64,000 nt of DNA from NCBI RefSeq assembly GCF_010389155.1, contig NC_057761.1:59766587-59830586 (forward strand), given 5' to 3'. Below the pieces are notes generated by a model. The model did not search any database. It had not been told where the DNA came from and was given only the letters and a program-made list of their open reading frames with translations. Numbering within the stretch: the first letter of the stretch is position 1; each line of letters begins with the position of its first letter. The position numbers and the translations under genes were made by a program. The stretch comes from Erigeron canadensis (taxonomy: Eukaryota; Streptophyta; Magnoliopsida; Asterales; Asteraceae). This document shows, one piece after another, positions 1 through 18,704 of this stretch.

Positions 1-729
1 ATTAATCATTTCTCATTTAATATTTGTTTAAGATTACTTAGAAACTTGGTATTAGTGCCTTAAGTTGTTATAATTGTTTAAGATGATTTATGAAAAAGAA
101 AAAATAACCTAATTCATATAAAATCAATTTAAGGACGATGACATACAAAAGACTAAAAAATAAGTTTAAAAAAAAACTTACAAAATTTATGCTAATAAAT
201 TAAGTTTATTTATCATTCTCTTTTAAATATTTATGTTTTAGGCGTCCACTCCACTACAAGAAAGGATGATCATTGGTGCTAAGTTGTGATAATTGGAACC
301 ACGTGTCATTTTCATATAAATAAAATAAAATGGTCATATATAGTTAGATCAATTTTATTTTAATTATACTCCATACATGTGAATATCCTTTAAATTAATA
401 TGATGTTAGATTCTGTCGGACCCAATATTTAATCCCTCATACTATAAGGTTTAGGACAACTCCTTATGAAATTTAAATTAAAATTTTAATTTGTAATTAA
501 GTGAGAAAAGTATATGATCAAAGAATCATTGTATTACAAACACACATCAGTCTTTGAGTCTTTCCCTTGTGATTTTTGTGAATACTCATCAATCAGTAGG
601 TCCATTAGCTATCGTTTCATGTTCAATACCTTTTATGTATTTTATGAAATTCATGTTGATTGTGAAACTATATTTCTAAAATCACCAAGGACGGTGGAAT
701 AAAGCAAATCCTTTTTTTTCCCCCCAATA
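1..729. other. AT-rich intergenic stretch
   Basis: No supportable gene. The sequence is AT-rich with frequent stops in all frames. The one 62-residue open frame at 514-702 has no recognisable motif and lies in simple AT-rich DNA. Confidence 0.6.
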
Positions 730-948
730 AAGGTTAGTCCAACTGATCAAAGATACTCTCGGTTTTACTCAAAGTCTTGAGTTCAATCCTTAGGATGATA
801 AAACCTTAGGTTTTTTCACTCTGAATACTTGTAACGGTTCATAGTCAATATCTCGTTGTCTAGGGTATGTGCAAGGTTTCACCATTATACGGTGAGATCT
901 TCCAGATGTCGTATACCGAATGAATGTTCGGGAAAAAAAAAGTTTTAT
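730..948 (+). mobile_element. SINE-like retroposon
   Basis: The block has the layout of a tRNA-derived SINE. An A-box-like sequence (TTAGTCCAACTGATC) lies near 734. A B-box-like sequence (GAGTTCAATCC) lies near 779. The block ends in an A-rich tail after CGGG near 935. Target-site duplications are not clear. The tail region is repeated once in tandem (about 923-1012, unit near 45 bp), which suggests slippage or a short local duplication after insertion. The call rests on promoter-box spacing, not on a database match. Confidence 0.5.
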
Positions 949-1103
949 TTATTTATTTTACTTTCTTTGTTCGGGAAAAAAAAGTTTTATTTATTTATTT
1001 TTACTTTACTTATCGGAATAAAATACACTTTGTAAGAAAAATACCCGCAACTATAGATGTTGTTGATCTAAATCTTATATAAGAAAAATGTAAATTATCT
1101 ATA

Positions 1104-1374
1104 TCTATACTACTATATAAAGCAAACTGCTCTTCCCTTTAAGTAATTAAGAACCTGAAATGACCATATTACCCTTCTTATTTATTCACTAATTTAAACA
1201 TCTTTACCTATATACCTATAATACCTTTAACAAAATAAATTACAACATAGATTCTCCAATCCTTAAATAACCATATTAACCCTTACCGCCGCATATCATC
1301 GCCACAATTGCCGCAGCCACACCTTTATCGTTACCACCATCACCGCTGCATCGCACTGGCACCCATCTCGTTAG
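1104..1374 (+). mobile_element. Short Helitron-like non-autonomous element
   Basis: The element starts with TCTATACTACTATATAAAG directly after an A, which is the usual look of a plant Helitron 5' end. Its tail has a short GC-richer segment ending TGCATCGCACTGGCACCC and then GTTAGT, close to the Helitron 3' layout but with an imperfect terminal CTRR. The interior carries a CCACCATCACCG-like tract also found near 27060, 37570 and 42600, so this is one member of a dispersed local family. It has no coding capacity. Confidence 0.45.
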
Positions 1375-3325
1375 TTAAAAGAAGAGATTGGTCGGCTGTG
1401 TGATTAAGTATAATTATGCCTTTTCCAATTTTTCCCATGCCGGGGACTCGATAACAACTAATACCGACCCAAACACACCATCCACACGTTAATTGTTTAA
1501 TTGTTTTATTTGTTTATTTATTTAATAAGTATTATTTGTCAAAACTTTAATTTATAAAGCATTACTTTATTATAATAAATATATTAGTCCTAATACTCAT
1601 ACGATATACGGTAGCTATATAGATTGTATCATAAATAAATTTAAATATGCCTTATACATGATTTGTGAGTATGAAATAAATTGTGGTTAAAGTAAACCGA
1701 TGATCAAAACTAAGTTATACTCGTAATAAACAGTAATGATAAATATAATATATGTTTAGTTAAAGTTTTGGATTTACCTTAAACTTTTACAATAAAATCA
1801 AAATCGGAACTTGTAAGCATAGTGAATGACGACAAATAACCTTGTGATTTCGGATCGTAAACTCAAACTTTTTGAGTCTTCATGTGAATAACTTATTATT
1901 ATAAGTAATCTAAGTAATAAGAGTCGAATAATTGAGAAAGAAAAAAAAATAATTATATTTATGTGAAAATGTTCAATCAAATAAGGTTATAATGTGTTTT
2001 GTATTTATTTATAAGCTAAGAGTTATAGTTTAATGTCAATTCTAATAAGAAAATTGAATCTATATACAATTTAAAAAGCTAAATTAATAGAAATAAATAA
2101 ATTAAAAAGACACATGTTGATCCAAAATTACGCCACGTGTCGTTTTAAGAAGATCCCAATCATGTTTAAGTTTATTGGTAAATTTGAATGGTTTTTAATA
2201 TTTAATTTTTTAAAGTATATATTTGGTGGGTTTGTTCAAACTCTTAAAATAAATAAATAAAATAATATGTAGTTAGCGAGTGTAAACTATTGGTTGGTTA
2301 TTAATATTTTTTTACCTTTGATATATATATATATAGTAGTTAACCGAGCTTTATAAAGTTCTCTTCAAAATCAAAAATATGTTTAAACATTGTCACGTAA
2401 GATTTTATCCAATGTGGCATCTTTATATTTTTTGCAATATTTAGCTATCTTTATATTAAGTTAAAAAATATTAAATAAATATTGCATTAAATTAAAAAAA
2501 ATTGTCTGCAAAACTATAAAAAAAAAAAAAAAAAAAAAAAAAACGTATTCATAATGATTTTGGATGTTACTAACAAAAAACTCACATGAATGTCAGATCC
2601 TATATATGTATGTAATATATATTTTTGCTCACATATCTCTGCTTTACACAAATACATAAGTTTTTTTCAAAGAGAAAAATGAGTATGGGTTGTTATGCAT
2701 TCAATTTGGGTGAAAAATCCTCACATATCAAGATTTTAATATTTTGAATAAATGTTTGACCCTCCATTTTTTTATAGTTTAAAAAAAAGTATGTGAAGGG
2801 TTTTTCACCCAACTTAGGTGCCTAACAACCTTATATTTCCTTCCCCTTATTCAAATTGTATGTAATCAGGCTTTTATACTTTATCTTTCTTGCAAAATAG
2901 TTTATTATATTGGTATGAATTGGTTGTATATATAAAATAGACATCAAGAACAATGCTTCTTTGATGTTTTTCGGAACATTGAAATATAGTTGGAGCTTCA
3001 ATGTGTTTATATAAAGTCGTGTTCTTGAAATTGTTGGGTTTTTTATATCCTAATGCTTTTTATTTTTGTTCTTATACGCAATTCTTTTTTGGGGATGAAG
3101 ATGTCTGTTTATTAATATTAATTTGAATTAGAAAAAGTTGTAGTTAATCATACATTGTTAGTCAAATGTATTAATGAAAACAATCTATATACGTTTATGT
3201 AGAAATAATTTTGTCTACATCTTATCTTCCCATATCTCGTTCATACATGAATCGAGGAATGTCGTTGTATTTAATTATACATCGTACAAGTAGTAACTTA
3301 ATATATATATATATATACACACACA
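1375..3325. other. AT-rich intergenic stretch
   Basis: No gene is supportable. The stretch holds AT-rich sequence, a poly(A) run at about 2518-2543 and short TA microsatellites near 2322-2335 and 3301-3316. The TA tract lies immediately outside the 3' end of the Helitron that follows. Confidence 0.5.
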
Positions 3326-3496
3326 TTAGTGTTCAAACCCGTCCATTAGATGGGTATTCTCAAAATATATTAATCAAAACTAAAAATAATTGGAATTCAA
3401 GTTTATAAAATAGATAATGTAAAAAATTAGAATATGTAAAAATCTAACATAAAATGATTCAAAGTATGAACTATTCAAAGTAAACGACATATTTGA

Positions 3497-3625
3497 AGAT
3501 TAAATTGTCATAGGTTTTGAAGAACTTCTTTGTAAATCACGTTCATTGTACGATTGGTTGAACGTCCATCTTCGTCACAAATAAGGATCTTCAATCCTTT
3601 CCTACTTTTAACCTTCGACATTGCA
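3497..3625 (-). pseudogene. Helitron helicase C-terminal remnant
   Basis: Minus-strand translation gives a Helitron Pif1-type helicase ending. Readable parts are KSRKGLKILICDEDGRS and TMNVIYKEVL, after which the frame stops. In intact Helitron proteins this segment follows the last helicase motif (the ALSR region) and closes the protein. Upstream of it the reading frame is lost, so only the final 40 or so residues remain. The identification comes from the characteristic KGLK(I/V)LICDEDG signature; the rest of the open frame is decayed. Confidence 0.7.
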
Positions 3626-4084
3626 ACGTTGTTTGGTGGCAACCACTACCCATCCTGATTGCTTTCAAACAGCATACCATCATGCCGATTCTGCCTATAC
3701 CTGTTGCAATTCGAACGACATCCAATTTTGTAGGTCATACAAATTTGTAACATATAAAGTAGACGCTGATACACACATGAATGTTAAAGAACAGTAACGT
3801 GTATCAGAATTACGCTGATACACTCACTAACAGTAACGACGTCCAATGTGGAGTATTGATACACAAATGATAAAAAGTTTAAACATACGCTAAATAAACT
3901 TATAAAAGAAAATAAACGTGACGAATTAAAAATTATCCATTATCCATAAATGAGTATGATAGAAATATGTTTATTGGGAAACCAAAAATATCAAAGACAA
4001 ATGTCATGAATTTTTTAAAAGCAAACTTTTTAAAAAAGAAAATTAGCGTACTAATAATCTGATTGTCTGATAGGGTGTGATCAA

Positions 4085-4220
4085 TGATTTCTTCAAAAGT
4101 TTTGAAATCAAAATGGTGCATAGGACCGGAATAGTTGTCAAGAACTTTGACCAGAGTGTCAGGTTGAAAGGTGATCTTATATGTATGATCCGAGTAACGC
4201 CAGGTTTCATCGCTTCTATC
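4085..4220 (-). pseudogene. RPA-like (DUF223) fragment, second segment
   Basis: The minus strand encodes a segment with readable words TWRYSDHTYKITF, LVKVLDNYSGP and HHFDFKTFEEI. These match the middle of RPA70-like single-strand DNA-binding proteins that plant Helitrons often carry. It continues the protein started by the fragment at 5399-5647, but the intervening 1.1 kb is mostly the tandem repeat array, so the gene is broken or had a long intron. No complete OB fold can be assembled. Confidence 0.55.
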
Positions 4221-4767
4221 AACTTGAAAATTTGCTAGCTAGTCACTCCATCGGTCAAAATACTCCTAAAATTTTTCACCCATTCACCATTGACCAAATC
4301 ATGAATGGTAGTTCCATGCAAATAATTAGAATTGATATATTAAAATAATCAGAATTATACTCTTAGCAATTTGTCTGTGGTAGATGGTAGCTCACATTAG
4401 GGGTTTGATTAAACATCAACTATATCTTGACTATTTTATGGTGGGACTGTATTATAGAAATTTCGACACATACCTAAGTGCTATCCATTCTTATAATGTG
4501 CTTTTCTTTACAAAACTCATATATACTCACATCTCATGAATGCTTGCTTTTGCCTTATGAATGAACACTTGGTTATGAAGAAAGACTCTACATCAGGCCT
4601 TTTTTATTATTGTGCATGTCACATGGTTTGGGTCAGTAAACACTCATGCCAACTTCATAGTGCAGGCGTTGAATTTTTATGACCAAATTGCAAACCCTCT
4701 TGGCATGAAGGTAGATTACTTTTTCTTTTCACATTCTTTTAGTTATATTTTGCATAGTTTACATATA

Positions 4768-5400
4768 CAAAAGTTAATATATAATATTTAGATTAGCCAA
4801 GTCATATAAAACTTAATTAATACGAAAACTAAAAAAGAAACATACGAAAATTAACTTCGTATAAATATTGAGTTTAGTTTACCCTGTTTTTTCAACTTAA
4901 AAATCCTAAAAGTTAATGTAGGTTACAAATACAAAAGTTAATATATAATATTTAGATTAGCCAAGTCATATAAAACTTAATTAATGCGAAAACAAAAAAA
5001 AAACATACGAAAATTAATTTCATATAAATATTGATTATAGTTTACCCTTTTTTTTTCAACTTAAAAATCCTAAGAGTCAATATAGGTTACAAATACAAAA
5101 GTTAATATATAATATTTAGATTAGTCAAGTCATATAAAACTTAATTAATACGAATACTAAAAAAGAAACATACGAAAATTAACTTCATATAAATATTGAT
5201 TATAGTTTACCCCGTTTTTTCAACTTAAAAATCCTAAGAGTTTATGTAGGTTACAAATACGAAAGTTAATATATAATATTTAGATTAGCCAAGTCATATA
5301 AAACTTAATTAATATGAAAACAAAAAAAGAAACATACGAAATTAACTTTATATATATATGTATATATATTGATTCCAGTTTATCCTTTTTTTTTCAACTT
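4768..5400. repeat. 164-bp tandem repeat, about 4 copies
   Basis: Copies begin at 4768, 4932, 5096 and 5260, each with the shared word AAAGTTAATATATAATATTT, giving an even period of 164 bp. Copies differ by a few substitutions and by A-run length. The last copy is cut by the RPA-like exon near 5400. The array lies wholly inside the minus-strand Helitron, and an array of this kind can arise during rolling-circle replication. Confidence 0.85.
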
Positions 5401-5647
5401 AAGTTAAATAAAAATTTGCAGTTTCATATATTTTAAAAGTGTAAACTATATAATCTGGAAAAAAAATACATACCAATTCATCAACAAAAACCATCTCGAA
5501 CGTTTTGATTTTTTTCGGGTTGTTCCACTCCGGAACAGTCCATACATGCACAACACGGAGTCGTACATGATGGTTAACATGTGTAGGTTTAAGCTCTTCA
5601 AGATGAACTAATGTGATTTTCTTTTTTGTTGTTGAAGAAGAAGCCAT
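5399..5647 (-). pseudogene. Helitron RPA-like protein, first exon remnant
   Basis: The open frame starts at an ATG (5647) and its N-terminus reads as an RPA70-like DUF223 protein. Readable parts are HLEELKPTHVNHHVRLRVV, HVWTVPEW and FEMVFVDEL. The frame then passes into AT-rich sequence and stops, and a splice donor is likely just after the VDEL segment (near 5472). Such proteins bind single-stranded DNA and are carried by many plant Helitrons. Parts of the same coding segment reappear twice inside the related Helitron at 22525-23464. Confidence 0.65.
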
Positions 5648-6063
5648 AACGAACCTCCTATAATGGATAACAAACTAATTTAAAATCAGTAACAATAACA
5701 AGAACATTAGAATTACTAAATTAAAATCATATAAATTATATGAACAAAAAGGTAGTCAAACAAAGGTAGTCGTCATATAAGTTATATGAAAAAAAAGGTA
5801 GTCGAATGTTTATTATTTGCTGAACAAAAAATAGAACGTAGGGTTTTTTTTTTTTTGCGATAGATTTTTGCGGATTTTTGGGTTTATATGTATTTATAGA
5901 TATAGATAAAAATAATAAATTTATTTTAATTAAAAATAAAGGGTCTAGACAATAAAATATATTATGAAAAATTAAGGATTAATGAGAAGAGAGTATTAGG
6001 TTCAAGGAGGGGGATTATGGGTGCCAAATGTACCCCCAACCTTTCTTTTAGTTATATTATAGA

Positions 6064-7083
6064 TAGATAGATATGTATTTGAATCGTATATTATAATTCG
6101 AAATTTTGAAGTTTACAAATTTATTAATTTATATACTAACAGTAACAGGACAAATTGTCTTTTACTCAAAAAAAATAGTAGAGTGTTTATTTAAAACTTT
6201 AACTTTAATTACATACAATGTAAAATTAATTAGTTAAAACATTATTTAAATTTTCTTTTGTGAGTATATGACATTATGAAACGAAAATACGAATATAAGA
6301 GATAAAATTCTACTCATCGTAGATTGGGAATACAAATACAAAAACAGAACAAAAAGATGCCTTATCTTAAATTGTTGTCCATCTTTCTGTTTACCAAATA
6401 TATACTCTAGTTTAATATCGACTCACTAACGACTATATAAATAAAAAGTAAAATAAAAATGATAAGGGAACAGACGCCAATAAATTACAGTCACTTTTTA
6501 TTTTATATATAACAGAAACAGATGGCGGAATTTGTAAGTGGTGGATCACAGGTGTACCATCCCGTCATTCAGTGACTCATTCATTCCTTCGTCGGTCCTC
6601 TTCATTTCCTCTCTCTCACTTCTCCTTCGTTATTTCTGATCACCCCTTCTTTCCTTTCCTTTCCTTTCCTTTCCTTTCTAATCTAATATCTAATATATAT
6701 ATACAAAATAACCATACTTTTGAATTTCATTTAAATTAACATTTTTATAATTGAAGTCGGTCAATTTATTTCAACAACCGGTGACGGCGATCCTGTTTTT
6801 CCGTTCACACGCACATACACACCTACCACCGCCATACATTTAGGATTTTGACAATAATAGAAAAAAAAATTACTTTTGGATTTTGACAGCAAGCGGGAGA
6901 GGAGGAGGTTGTTTGGAGTTTAAGCAATACTTGATTTTCAATTAGTTAGTTGTTATCACACACTTACTTTTTTTTTTTTTTTTTACAAGATCAGATATAT
7001 AACATTTTAAGGATCTGGTTTTTCACTTTGTTTTGCAAATATATAGATATAGGAAAAATATATATATATAGAAGAAGAAGAGA
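6064..7083 (+). promoter_or_regulatory. Upstream region of the GH116 gene
   Basis: This is the presumed promoter and 5'UTR of the glucosylceramidase gene. A pyrimidine-rich block at about 6590-6680 (CTCTCTC and repeated TTTCC units) resembles the Y patch of plant core promoters. AT-rich DNA with TA repeats follows up to the ATG at 7084. No TATA box can be assigned with confidence because the whole region is AT-rich. Confidence 0.4.
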
Positions 7084-12763
<5,680 letters not shown>

Positions 12764-14879
12764 CAGCTATTGCAATGTCTTCATTTATGCTTTCAGGGGC
12801 TAACAAGTAAAAGGAGGTAGTTTTATCAGGTTGCATGTACCATGTGCTTATAGTCGAGAGGATTATTAGTTCTCTAGTTAATTTTCTCCTATAAATCAAT
12901 TAAATCATGGAGAGCAACACCTTGAGTACTGGTGGTTGCAAGTGAGACTTGCATAAACTTTGAACTTGCATATTAACCCTGGAATGGTGCAACTCAGTTT
13001 ATACAAATCTCACTGATGTGCAATGATTTTGTTTGGTTTTGATAGGAACCATGGACATCGTATACTACTTTTTACTTGTAAGCAACAGAACAAACAAACC
13101 TTGTAAGACAAATAAATTTATTTGACACGATCCATTACGTGAGAATGAAAAGGCATATTATACGTTCATCTTGTACTTATCTCCATGATTTACAGCTTTT
13201 CCACATTAGAAGATCAACCGTTAGTGGCTGTTTTGAGTTAACTTATTCTGAGAGCTTTGCTTTCTTATAAGTTGATTATTCATATGAAGGTCAAAATAAA
13301 TAAGACCATACGTACCGACTGTCAAAGTGTCAAATCAAAGCTATATTGCTAAACGCAAATACCAGAAGTATGATTCGGCCCTCTTGCTCTTCCTTCCAAG
13401 ACTCCAAATAAATGATTCATTTCAACGAACCGATTAAATCATGAAAACATCTGATATTTTCACAATTATCATCAAGTTTTTGAAACTTGAATTGGAATTT
13501 GGGTTTCCCACTAAAAGAAAACAAAATCTGATTTGGGTAGGTGTGCTTGTCAAAAAGTATGTGATAGTTCATTATTGTTATTACTATCATTGGGTGATAA
13601 ATTAGCCTTCCTGGGCCAGCATGGCATTTTTGAGATACTGTATGTCTTTTACATATTTGAGAGAGTAGATAGCGACATTATAGCCCGAAAGTAATTAAAG
13701 GGCTACAAACAGTGTTAACCAACACAATAGTGATCGGGAAGCAGGTCCAACCAGCGTCCTCGCGATTTTTTTTATTCAAAGGGATATAATACCACCACTA
13801 TAGATACACAAAAAACCTGAACCACTACTTCGAATACACATTCTTGCATCAGCATATAACTAATTGTATCTTCAAGCATAATTAATGTGAAGGCTGCAGT
13901 GTTATAGCCTATTGCCATCAATAAGTACAGCCATATGTAAACTAGAAAGAGGTTCACCTGAGAATTAAACTCGGAGCTTCTAGTTAAAGGACAACTAAAA
14001 ACAGTTACAAACAATACCAACCAATCTCCCCTCAACTGGACTTAAAACGACCCAAGACATGATACCCTTCAGTTCCTTGTTGCCCCAGATAAATGAAATC
14101 AATGGCCGTTGCATGATTTTAACCAAATATCAAAATAGATATATGGAACACAGATATGAAGTTCTCATCTGTAAAAGAAGCACAAGCATCAACACACAAA
14201 AAAGACATTTTTGACTTCTAAGATCAATAGAGACGATAACCAAGAAACCCTAGCTTTCAGGACACAAGATATAACCCCAGCTACTTGATGATTAGTTATT
14301 GCAGGTACTCCACTTCTAAGAAAGTTAGCTTCAAAGGAATGATGCAAATATCAGTCTTATCTCGGTGAAAACAAAAATAAAAATATGGTAACTTAATAAG
14401 ATAGAAAGAGTTTCACTACTGCAACCGTATTTTCACTCAATGTAAGGAAGTAGTAGACTCCGTCCAGATCAGCAGGTCGCGTCACATTTAAGACACCATA
14501 CAACAACATAAAATTAATTAAAACAATGACCCATGGAATAACTTTTAGTCTTGTACTGCTCATTGATCTTTGGGTCATATTTGAGATTTGAATTACCTCT
14601 TGATCACCATGACAAGCTGATTGCTGATCCACGTGCACCCCATGCACTATGTACCTTTCCTATCATCAACAAAAAAACGAAAAATTTACATGGATTCAAA
14701 AATGAAAAAAAGCAGATGCATTGCTGCCAACAGACTATCATAAAGCCAGTACATACTCGGAAACATTAATTATTGAACAATAGTAGTAGCCTCCAAAAGT
14801 AAGCATTTTTTTAACATATAAAAGATAAAACGAAATTTGAACTATGCTTTAATTAAAAACTCCAAAAGCATCAAGCACC
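12764..14879. other. Convergent 3' flanks of the GH116 and SF3B1 genes
   Basis: The interval contains the presumed 3'UTR of the plus-strand GH116 gene (roughly the first 300 bp) and that of the minus-strand SF3B1 gene. Near 14577-14660 the minus strand has a plausible acceptor and donor, so the SF3B1 3'UTR may be spliced. No further gene is supportable. Open frames such as 13772-14035 and 14393-14647 on the minus strand show no recognisable protein. Confidence 0.45.
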
Positions 14880-17800
14880 TCAGACAAACATAGTCAACTC
14901 AGGTCTGCTGTAAACGTTCTCTCCTTCATCCTCCAGCATGGGGTAAGCAGCCACAAGAGCATCCTGGGCACCGATGTAAAGCGAGTTGTAAATTTTCCAG
15001 TACACTTCCCGAACCTTCCTTGCAGGATGAAACAGGCCCTGTAGACAATAATTTAGCACAACAGCTGGCCCCAATGCAACCCTCATGCCCTCAATAGCTT
15101 CCATCACAGCATTTATAACATGTGGTGATGTCTCAAAAATGTTGGGCCACACATAGTTCAGCAAGTGGATCAAAGCATCCTCACAGCCCAAGCCCGCCAC
15201 CCCTAGAGCCATATGTTTCACTGCAGAAGCTGCAGTTTGCCTATGAACCAGGTCCCTGTCCATTAAAGCATCCTCCAATAGGGGAGTCACAGCATAAATG
15301 TAGTCTTTACCCATCTCTCCGATGTACTCAAAAAGAAAGGATAAAGATTTAAGCACCCCATTTTGCACATTTAACTCAGGTACACGATACTCATTCATCA
15401 AGGCAGGCAAAACCGTGAATGGTGAGCAAGTTTCTGCAACGATTGCAATGGCAACAGTGGTGCACACACGGTTCTGTCGCTCTTGCACCTTGAGATTGTT
15501 TAAAAGGGTAGCCAGCACATCTTGAGGTCCAATAGCTTTAGCAATGTACCCGAATGTGTTCACAGTAGCTCGACGAATACCCTTCTTGTGGGCCTTTAGC
15601 ATCTCGAGAAGCTCAAAGCAGATCCTCATCCATTCCCGTGCAGGAACAAACTCTGCACCACGATCAGCAATACGACCCACAAGATCGATACAGTTCTCCT
15701 GAACCTTCTCATGACGATTCTTCAAAATTGGGGTTAAACGTGGGAGCAAGTCTTTTATTGGTGGAGTCATCTTCGTCATACCAATGACATTCACAATCGC
15801 TTTGAGAGCACCCAATATCGATCCCAAAACTTCAGGATACTCTTCTCCTAAATACTCGTACAAGACAACCCCAAGATGCCCCATCAATTGTTCTTCTTGG
15901 CATTGTTTCATCACGACAGCGATCCTTGAAATCAGATCTGCAGCCTGCTGCCTCACTTTTGCACTTTTGTTGTTCAGGCGCCACTTTATAGTACCACAAA
16001 TCTGAGGGAGATATGGCTTTACTCTCTGTCCAAGAGAATTAACAACTGCACCAAACCCATTAAGCATCACATTGGCATCATCACTAGTTTGTTCTTGGAA
16101 GGCATACAGGATACCATCAATGAGAAGCTCTTCTAAACGAGCATCGATATCAGATGCACCAAGATTGGCCACAACTTTCTCAATTGTTTCCATAACCATT
16201 CTCCTGTAAGGCTCACTTTCATCTTTCAAATCTTCAACTATTCTAGCAACAATGTCGGGAACACCTACTTTATTTGCAATCTCAACTGTTGTCTCAACAA
16301 GCTGCTTATAGTTTCTGCGATCCAAAGCCATCCTTCTGACCCAAAAGTTCCTGAAAAACTCTGGAAGAATATCACTGCGAATGTAATCTGCCTCAACACC
16401 TTCAGTACTCACGCACTGCTTCACCACTTTAAGCACAATTTTCTTCATTTCTTCATCTGGAGATTGAAACTCGCGGATCAGTATAACCATCACTTCCTTG
16501 GTATAGTAGCTGGCATATATGGCATCCATAAGAGGAATGATAAACCCAATTGCCTTCAAGAAAGCAGCTAAGACCTTGCCACGGTGAGACCGAATACCCT
16601 TCCACAACGGCTTGAGAACAGAGTCAAAGCTCTCGATACCATATGGGGCAGCAGCTTCAGCAAGTGCAGCCAATGAGAGGGCAGTGATTGTTCTGACTTT
16701 TTGATTTTCATCGTTGAGACCATGTTCTATGATCTCCACAAGAGACCTTAGGTGGGGAAGAACTGCACACCCAATCAGAATAGCAATCTGTTGAACAATT
16801 TTAATACCTGTATGCCTTGCTTGCCATGATTTCTTACTCTGACATACGGCTTTCAAGAAAGGTAACAGGGCAGGGATCCCGAGTGCTGATGCAACAACAC
16901 TGAAAGCTCTCGCAGTGGTGTTCCTTACATATTCATCAATGTTATCAATATCCGGACGCATTGCAGCAATCATAGTTGCTAATCCAGCAGCCTTGCTGAG
17001 ATTGGATATGATTTCTCTTCCCTCCACACGAGCATAATAGTCTTCATCAATCAGCAGAGGTTCTATGACAACCAGAATCTTGTGCACATAAGGTCGAACG
17101 AGCTCATCTAACTTGTAAAGCACCCTATCGATGACCTTTACCAACAAGTGTCTCTCTTGATCCTCCAGAGTTGGCTGCATAAGCAATGGAAGGATACGAT
17201 TGAACAGCGGGCCAGCACCAAATTCACGAGCCTTATCTGTAAGCTGCCTCAAAGCTGTTTTCCTCTGTGGAGGAGTACCATTCTTAACCTTAAGCAGCAA
17301 CTTCATAATTTTCCTCTCCTTTTGCTCATCAGGAGACAATTCTTCTTCTTCGTCTTCGTTCAACAAGGCACCAAAGTATTGGTAATCTTCTGGCTTCATA
17401 AATGGCAACCCACCAGGCATCTCTTTTGGAACATCAAACTGCTGACCCCTATTTTCTTCAGGAATTGAATACAGAGGTGTGCCTAAAGGTGTTGGGGTAG
17501 CAAGAAGCTTCCTTGCAGGAGTTCTAATTGGAACATAAGAGGGTGGCGGTTCCAAAATCTTGTACCCTTCTTGAGGAAACATCGTATCAAGTTCTTCATC
17601 TGTCAACGGGCGATTCCTGTCTTCAATGTCTTTCTCCCATCTAAGCAAATTATACTGCTCTGGTGTGAAGGCACCACGCATATTTATAGCACTTGGGGTC
17701 GGAGTGGCAAGTTCAGCCGCACCATAAGGGGTAACACCAGATGCTATAGGTGTAGCCATGCTTGGTGTAGCACCTGCCATAGTTGCTGGCGTCTCATCCC

Positions 17801-18683
17801 ATCTTGATCTCTGCCGTTTAGGCGTGGGGGTAGCCATACCAGACAGCTTGGGTGTGGCGTCCCATGCCATACCAGCTGGAGTAGCACCTGGCGTAACTCC
17901 ACCGGCAGCTGGGGTAGCATCAGAATCAGCCAACCGACCCGGTGTCGGAGTTTCATCCCACCGGTTCTTTCTGGACAAGGAAGGAGTTGCATCACCAATC
18001 CTCCCTGGGGTAGGGGTAGCATCCCATCTCCCAATCCCTGGAGTCGAGTCTGGCGCATCCCAATCAGAACTAGCCGTGGTCTTGGCTTTCTTCCCACCAC
18101 CGGATTCATTATCCTGAGACTGATCCCATCTGTTCCTCCTTTTCTGAGCCGGTTGTGCACCGGGTTCTTTTTCTTTCCCAGCAGCCTTATTCTCTTCCTC
18201 TTCCTTTTTCCGTTGGGCAATAATTTTCAATGTCTCCTGTTTCTCTCTTTTCAAAGCTTCCTCCTTCATGATATCAGCATAAGACCTCGTTTCAGGCTTG
18301 GGAGTCTTATCACCGCTGGCAAAAGCATCATGCCTTTCCGGAGAAATAACCTGATTCAACCTCCTCCTACGATAATCGTCTTCCCTGTCAATAATCCTCT
18401 GCGACTTTTTATTCCCTAAAGACTCGTCATCCTCGCCACGGGGCAACATATCATTCAACAAAGATCTCGGAGCAGTATAAGAAGCTAGTTTCCTGGCAAC
18501 CTCATTATCCATAGCATCGGCATTCTCTTCATCATCATTAGCAGGAATCTCCCTGTTATAATCCTCAAACCGATTGTTTCCATCATACAGATCCGTGTCG
18601 AAAGTAATAGAGTTCGGGGCCAAAGCCGCCATTTTTTTCCTTTCTTCCTGTATTTTTGCAATCTCCACATCCTCCGGATCCAT
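14880..18683 (-). CDS. SF3B1: Splicing factor 3B subunit 1 (SF3B155)
   Basis: SF3B1 is the scaffold of the U2 snRNP SF3b complex and helps clamp the branch-site helix in the nucleus. The coding region is one exon of 1267 aa, close to the plant family length. The start is placed at 18683 (MDPED), because a 5'UTR intron acceptor (TTTCAG) lies 21 bases before it; the upstream in-frame Met at 18731 is inside that intron. The N-terminus has the conserved [18 protein letters not shown], then repeated RWDxTP segments (about residues 190-320) that act as UHM-ligand and phosphorylation sites. From about residue 470 to the end run HEAT repeats, including the conserved [19 protein letters not shown] segment. 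The Lys there corresponds to the K700 position mutated in human cancers and is unchanged. No frameshift or gap is seen. Confidence 0.97.
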   Translation of the reverse strand: MDPEDVEIAKIQEERKKMAALAPNSITFDTDLYDGNNRFEDYNREIPANDDEENADAMDNEVARKLASYTAPRSLLNDMLPRGEDDESLGNKKSQRIIDREDDYRRRRLNQVISPERHDAFASGDKTPKPETRSYADIMKEEALKREKQETLKIIAQRKKEEEENKAAGKEKEPGAQPAQKRRNRWDQSQDNESGGGKKAKTTASSDWDAPDSTPGIGRWDATPTPGRIGDATPSLSRKNRWDETPTPGRLADSDATPAAGGVTPGATPAGMAWDATPKLSGMATPTPKRQRSRWDETPATMAGATPSMATPIASGVTPYGAAELATPTPSAINMRGAFTPEQYNLLRWEKDIEDRNRPLTDEELDTMFPQEGYKILEPPPSYVPIRTPARKLLATPTPLGTPLYSIPEENRGQQFDVPKEMPGGLPFMKPEDYQYFGALLNEDEEEELSPDEQKERKIMKLLLKVKNGTPPQRKTALRQLTDKAREFGAGPLFNRILPLLMQPTLEDQERHLLVKVIDRVLYKLDELVRPYVHKILVVIEPLLIDEDYYARVEGREIISNLSKAAGLATMIAAMRPDIDNIDEYVRNTTARAFSVVASALGIPALLPFLKAVCQSKKSWQARHTGIKIVQQIAILIGCAVLPHLRSLVEIIEHGLNDENQKVRTITALSLAALAEAAAPYGIESFDSVLKPLWKGIRSHRGKVLAAFLKAIGFIIPLMDAIYASYYTKEVMVILIREFQSPDEEMKKIVLKVVKQCVSTEGVEADYIRSDILPEFFRNFWVRRMALDRRNYKQLVETTVEIANKVGVPDIVARIVEDLKDESEPYRRMVMETIEKVVANLGASDIDARLEELLIDGILYAFQEQTSDDANVMLNGFGAVVNSLGQRVKPYLPQICGTIKWRLNNKSAKVRQQAADLISRIAVVMKQCQEEQLMGHLGVVLYEYLGEEYPEVLGSILGALKAIVNVIGMTKMTPPIKDLLPRLTPILKNRHEKVQENCIDLVGRIADRGAEFVPAREWMRICFELLEMLKAHKKGIRRATVNTFGYIAKAIGPQDVLATLLNNLKVQERQNRVCTTVAIAIVAETCSPFTVLPALMNEYRVPELNVQNGVLKSLSFLFEYIGEMGKDYIYAVTPLLEDALMDRDLVHRQTAASAVKHMALGVAGLGCEDALIHLLNYVWPNIFETSPHVINAVMEAIEGMRVALGPAVVLNYCLQGLFHPARKVREVYWKIYNSLYIGAQDALVAAYPMLEDEGENVYSRPELTMFV

Positions 18684-18704
18684 GTTTCCAAACTTTTTCA
18701 ATAT

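Larger units (their letters stand above)
3326..6063 (-). mobile_element. Decayed Helitron with helicase and RPA-like remnants
   Basis: Read on the minus strand, the element begins TCTATAATATAAC after an A (near 6063). It ends with a hairpin-like CCCATCTAATGGACGGG, a short spacer and CTAA followed by T at 3326. That is the Helitron signature: 5' TC, 3' hairpin plus CTRR, insertion between A and T. Inside, the minus strand encodes the extreme C-terminus of a Pif1-type Helitron helicase (about 3505-3620; RKGLKILICDEDG is readable) and pieces of an RPA-like (DUF223) protein near 4085-4220 and 5399-5647. Most of the helicase and the whole Rep domain are missing or unrecognisable, so the element is dead. 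A four-copy 164-bp tandem array fills 4768-5400. Confidence 0.75.

Noticed and set aside
514..702. 62-residue plus-strand open frame
   Set aside because: Chance frame in AT-rich DNA without signal peptide, domain or conserved motif.
4768..5400. CRISPR-like array
   Set aside because: The unit is 164 bp with no separate spacers and lies in a plant Helitron; it is a simple tandem repeat.
13772..14035. 87-residue minus open frame between the convergent genes
   Set aside because: Hydrophobic but no family signature; falls in the likely 3'UTR region.
17744..18220. Second minus frame over SF3B1 and the plus frame 17758-18117
   Set aside because: Shadow frames of the repetitive RWDxTP-coding region; composition follows the real frame.
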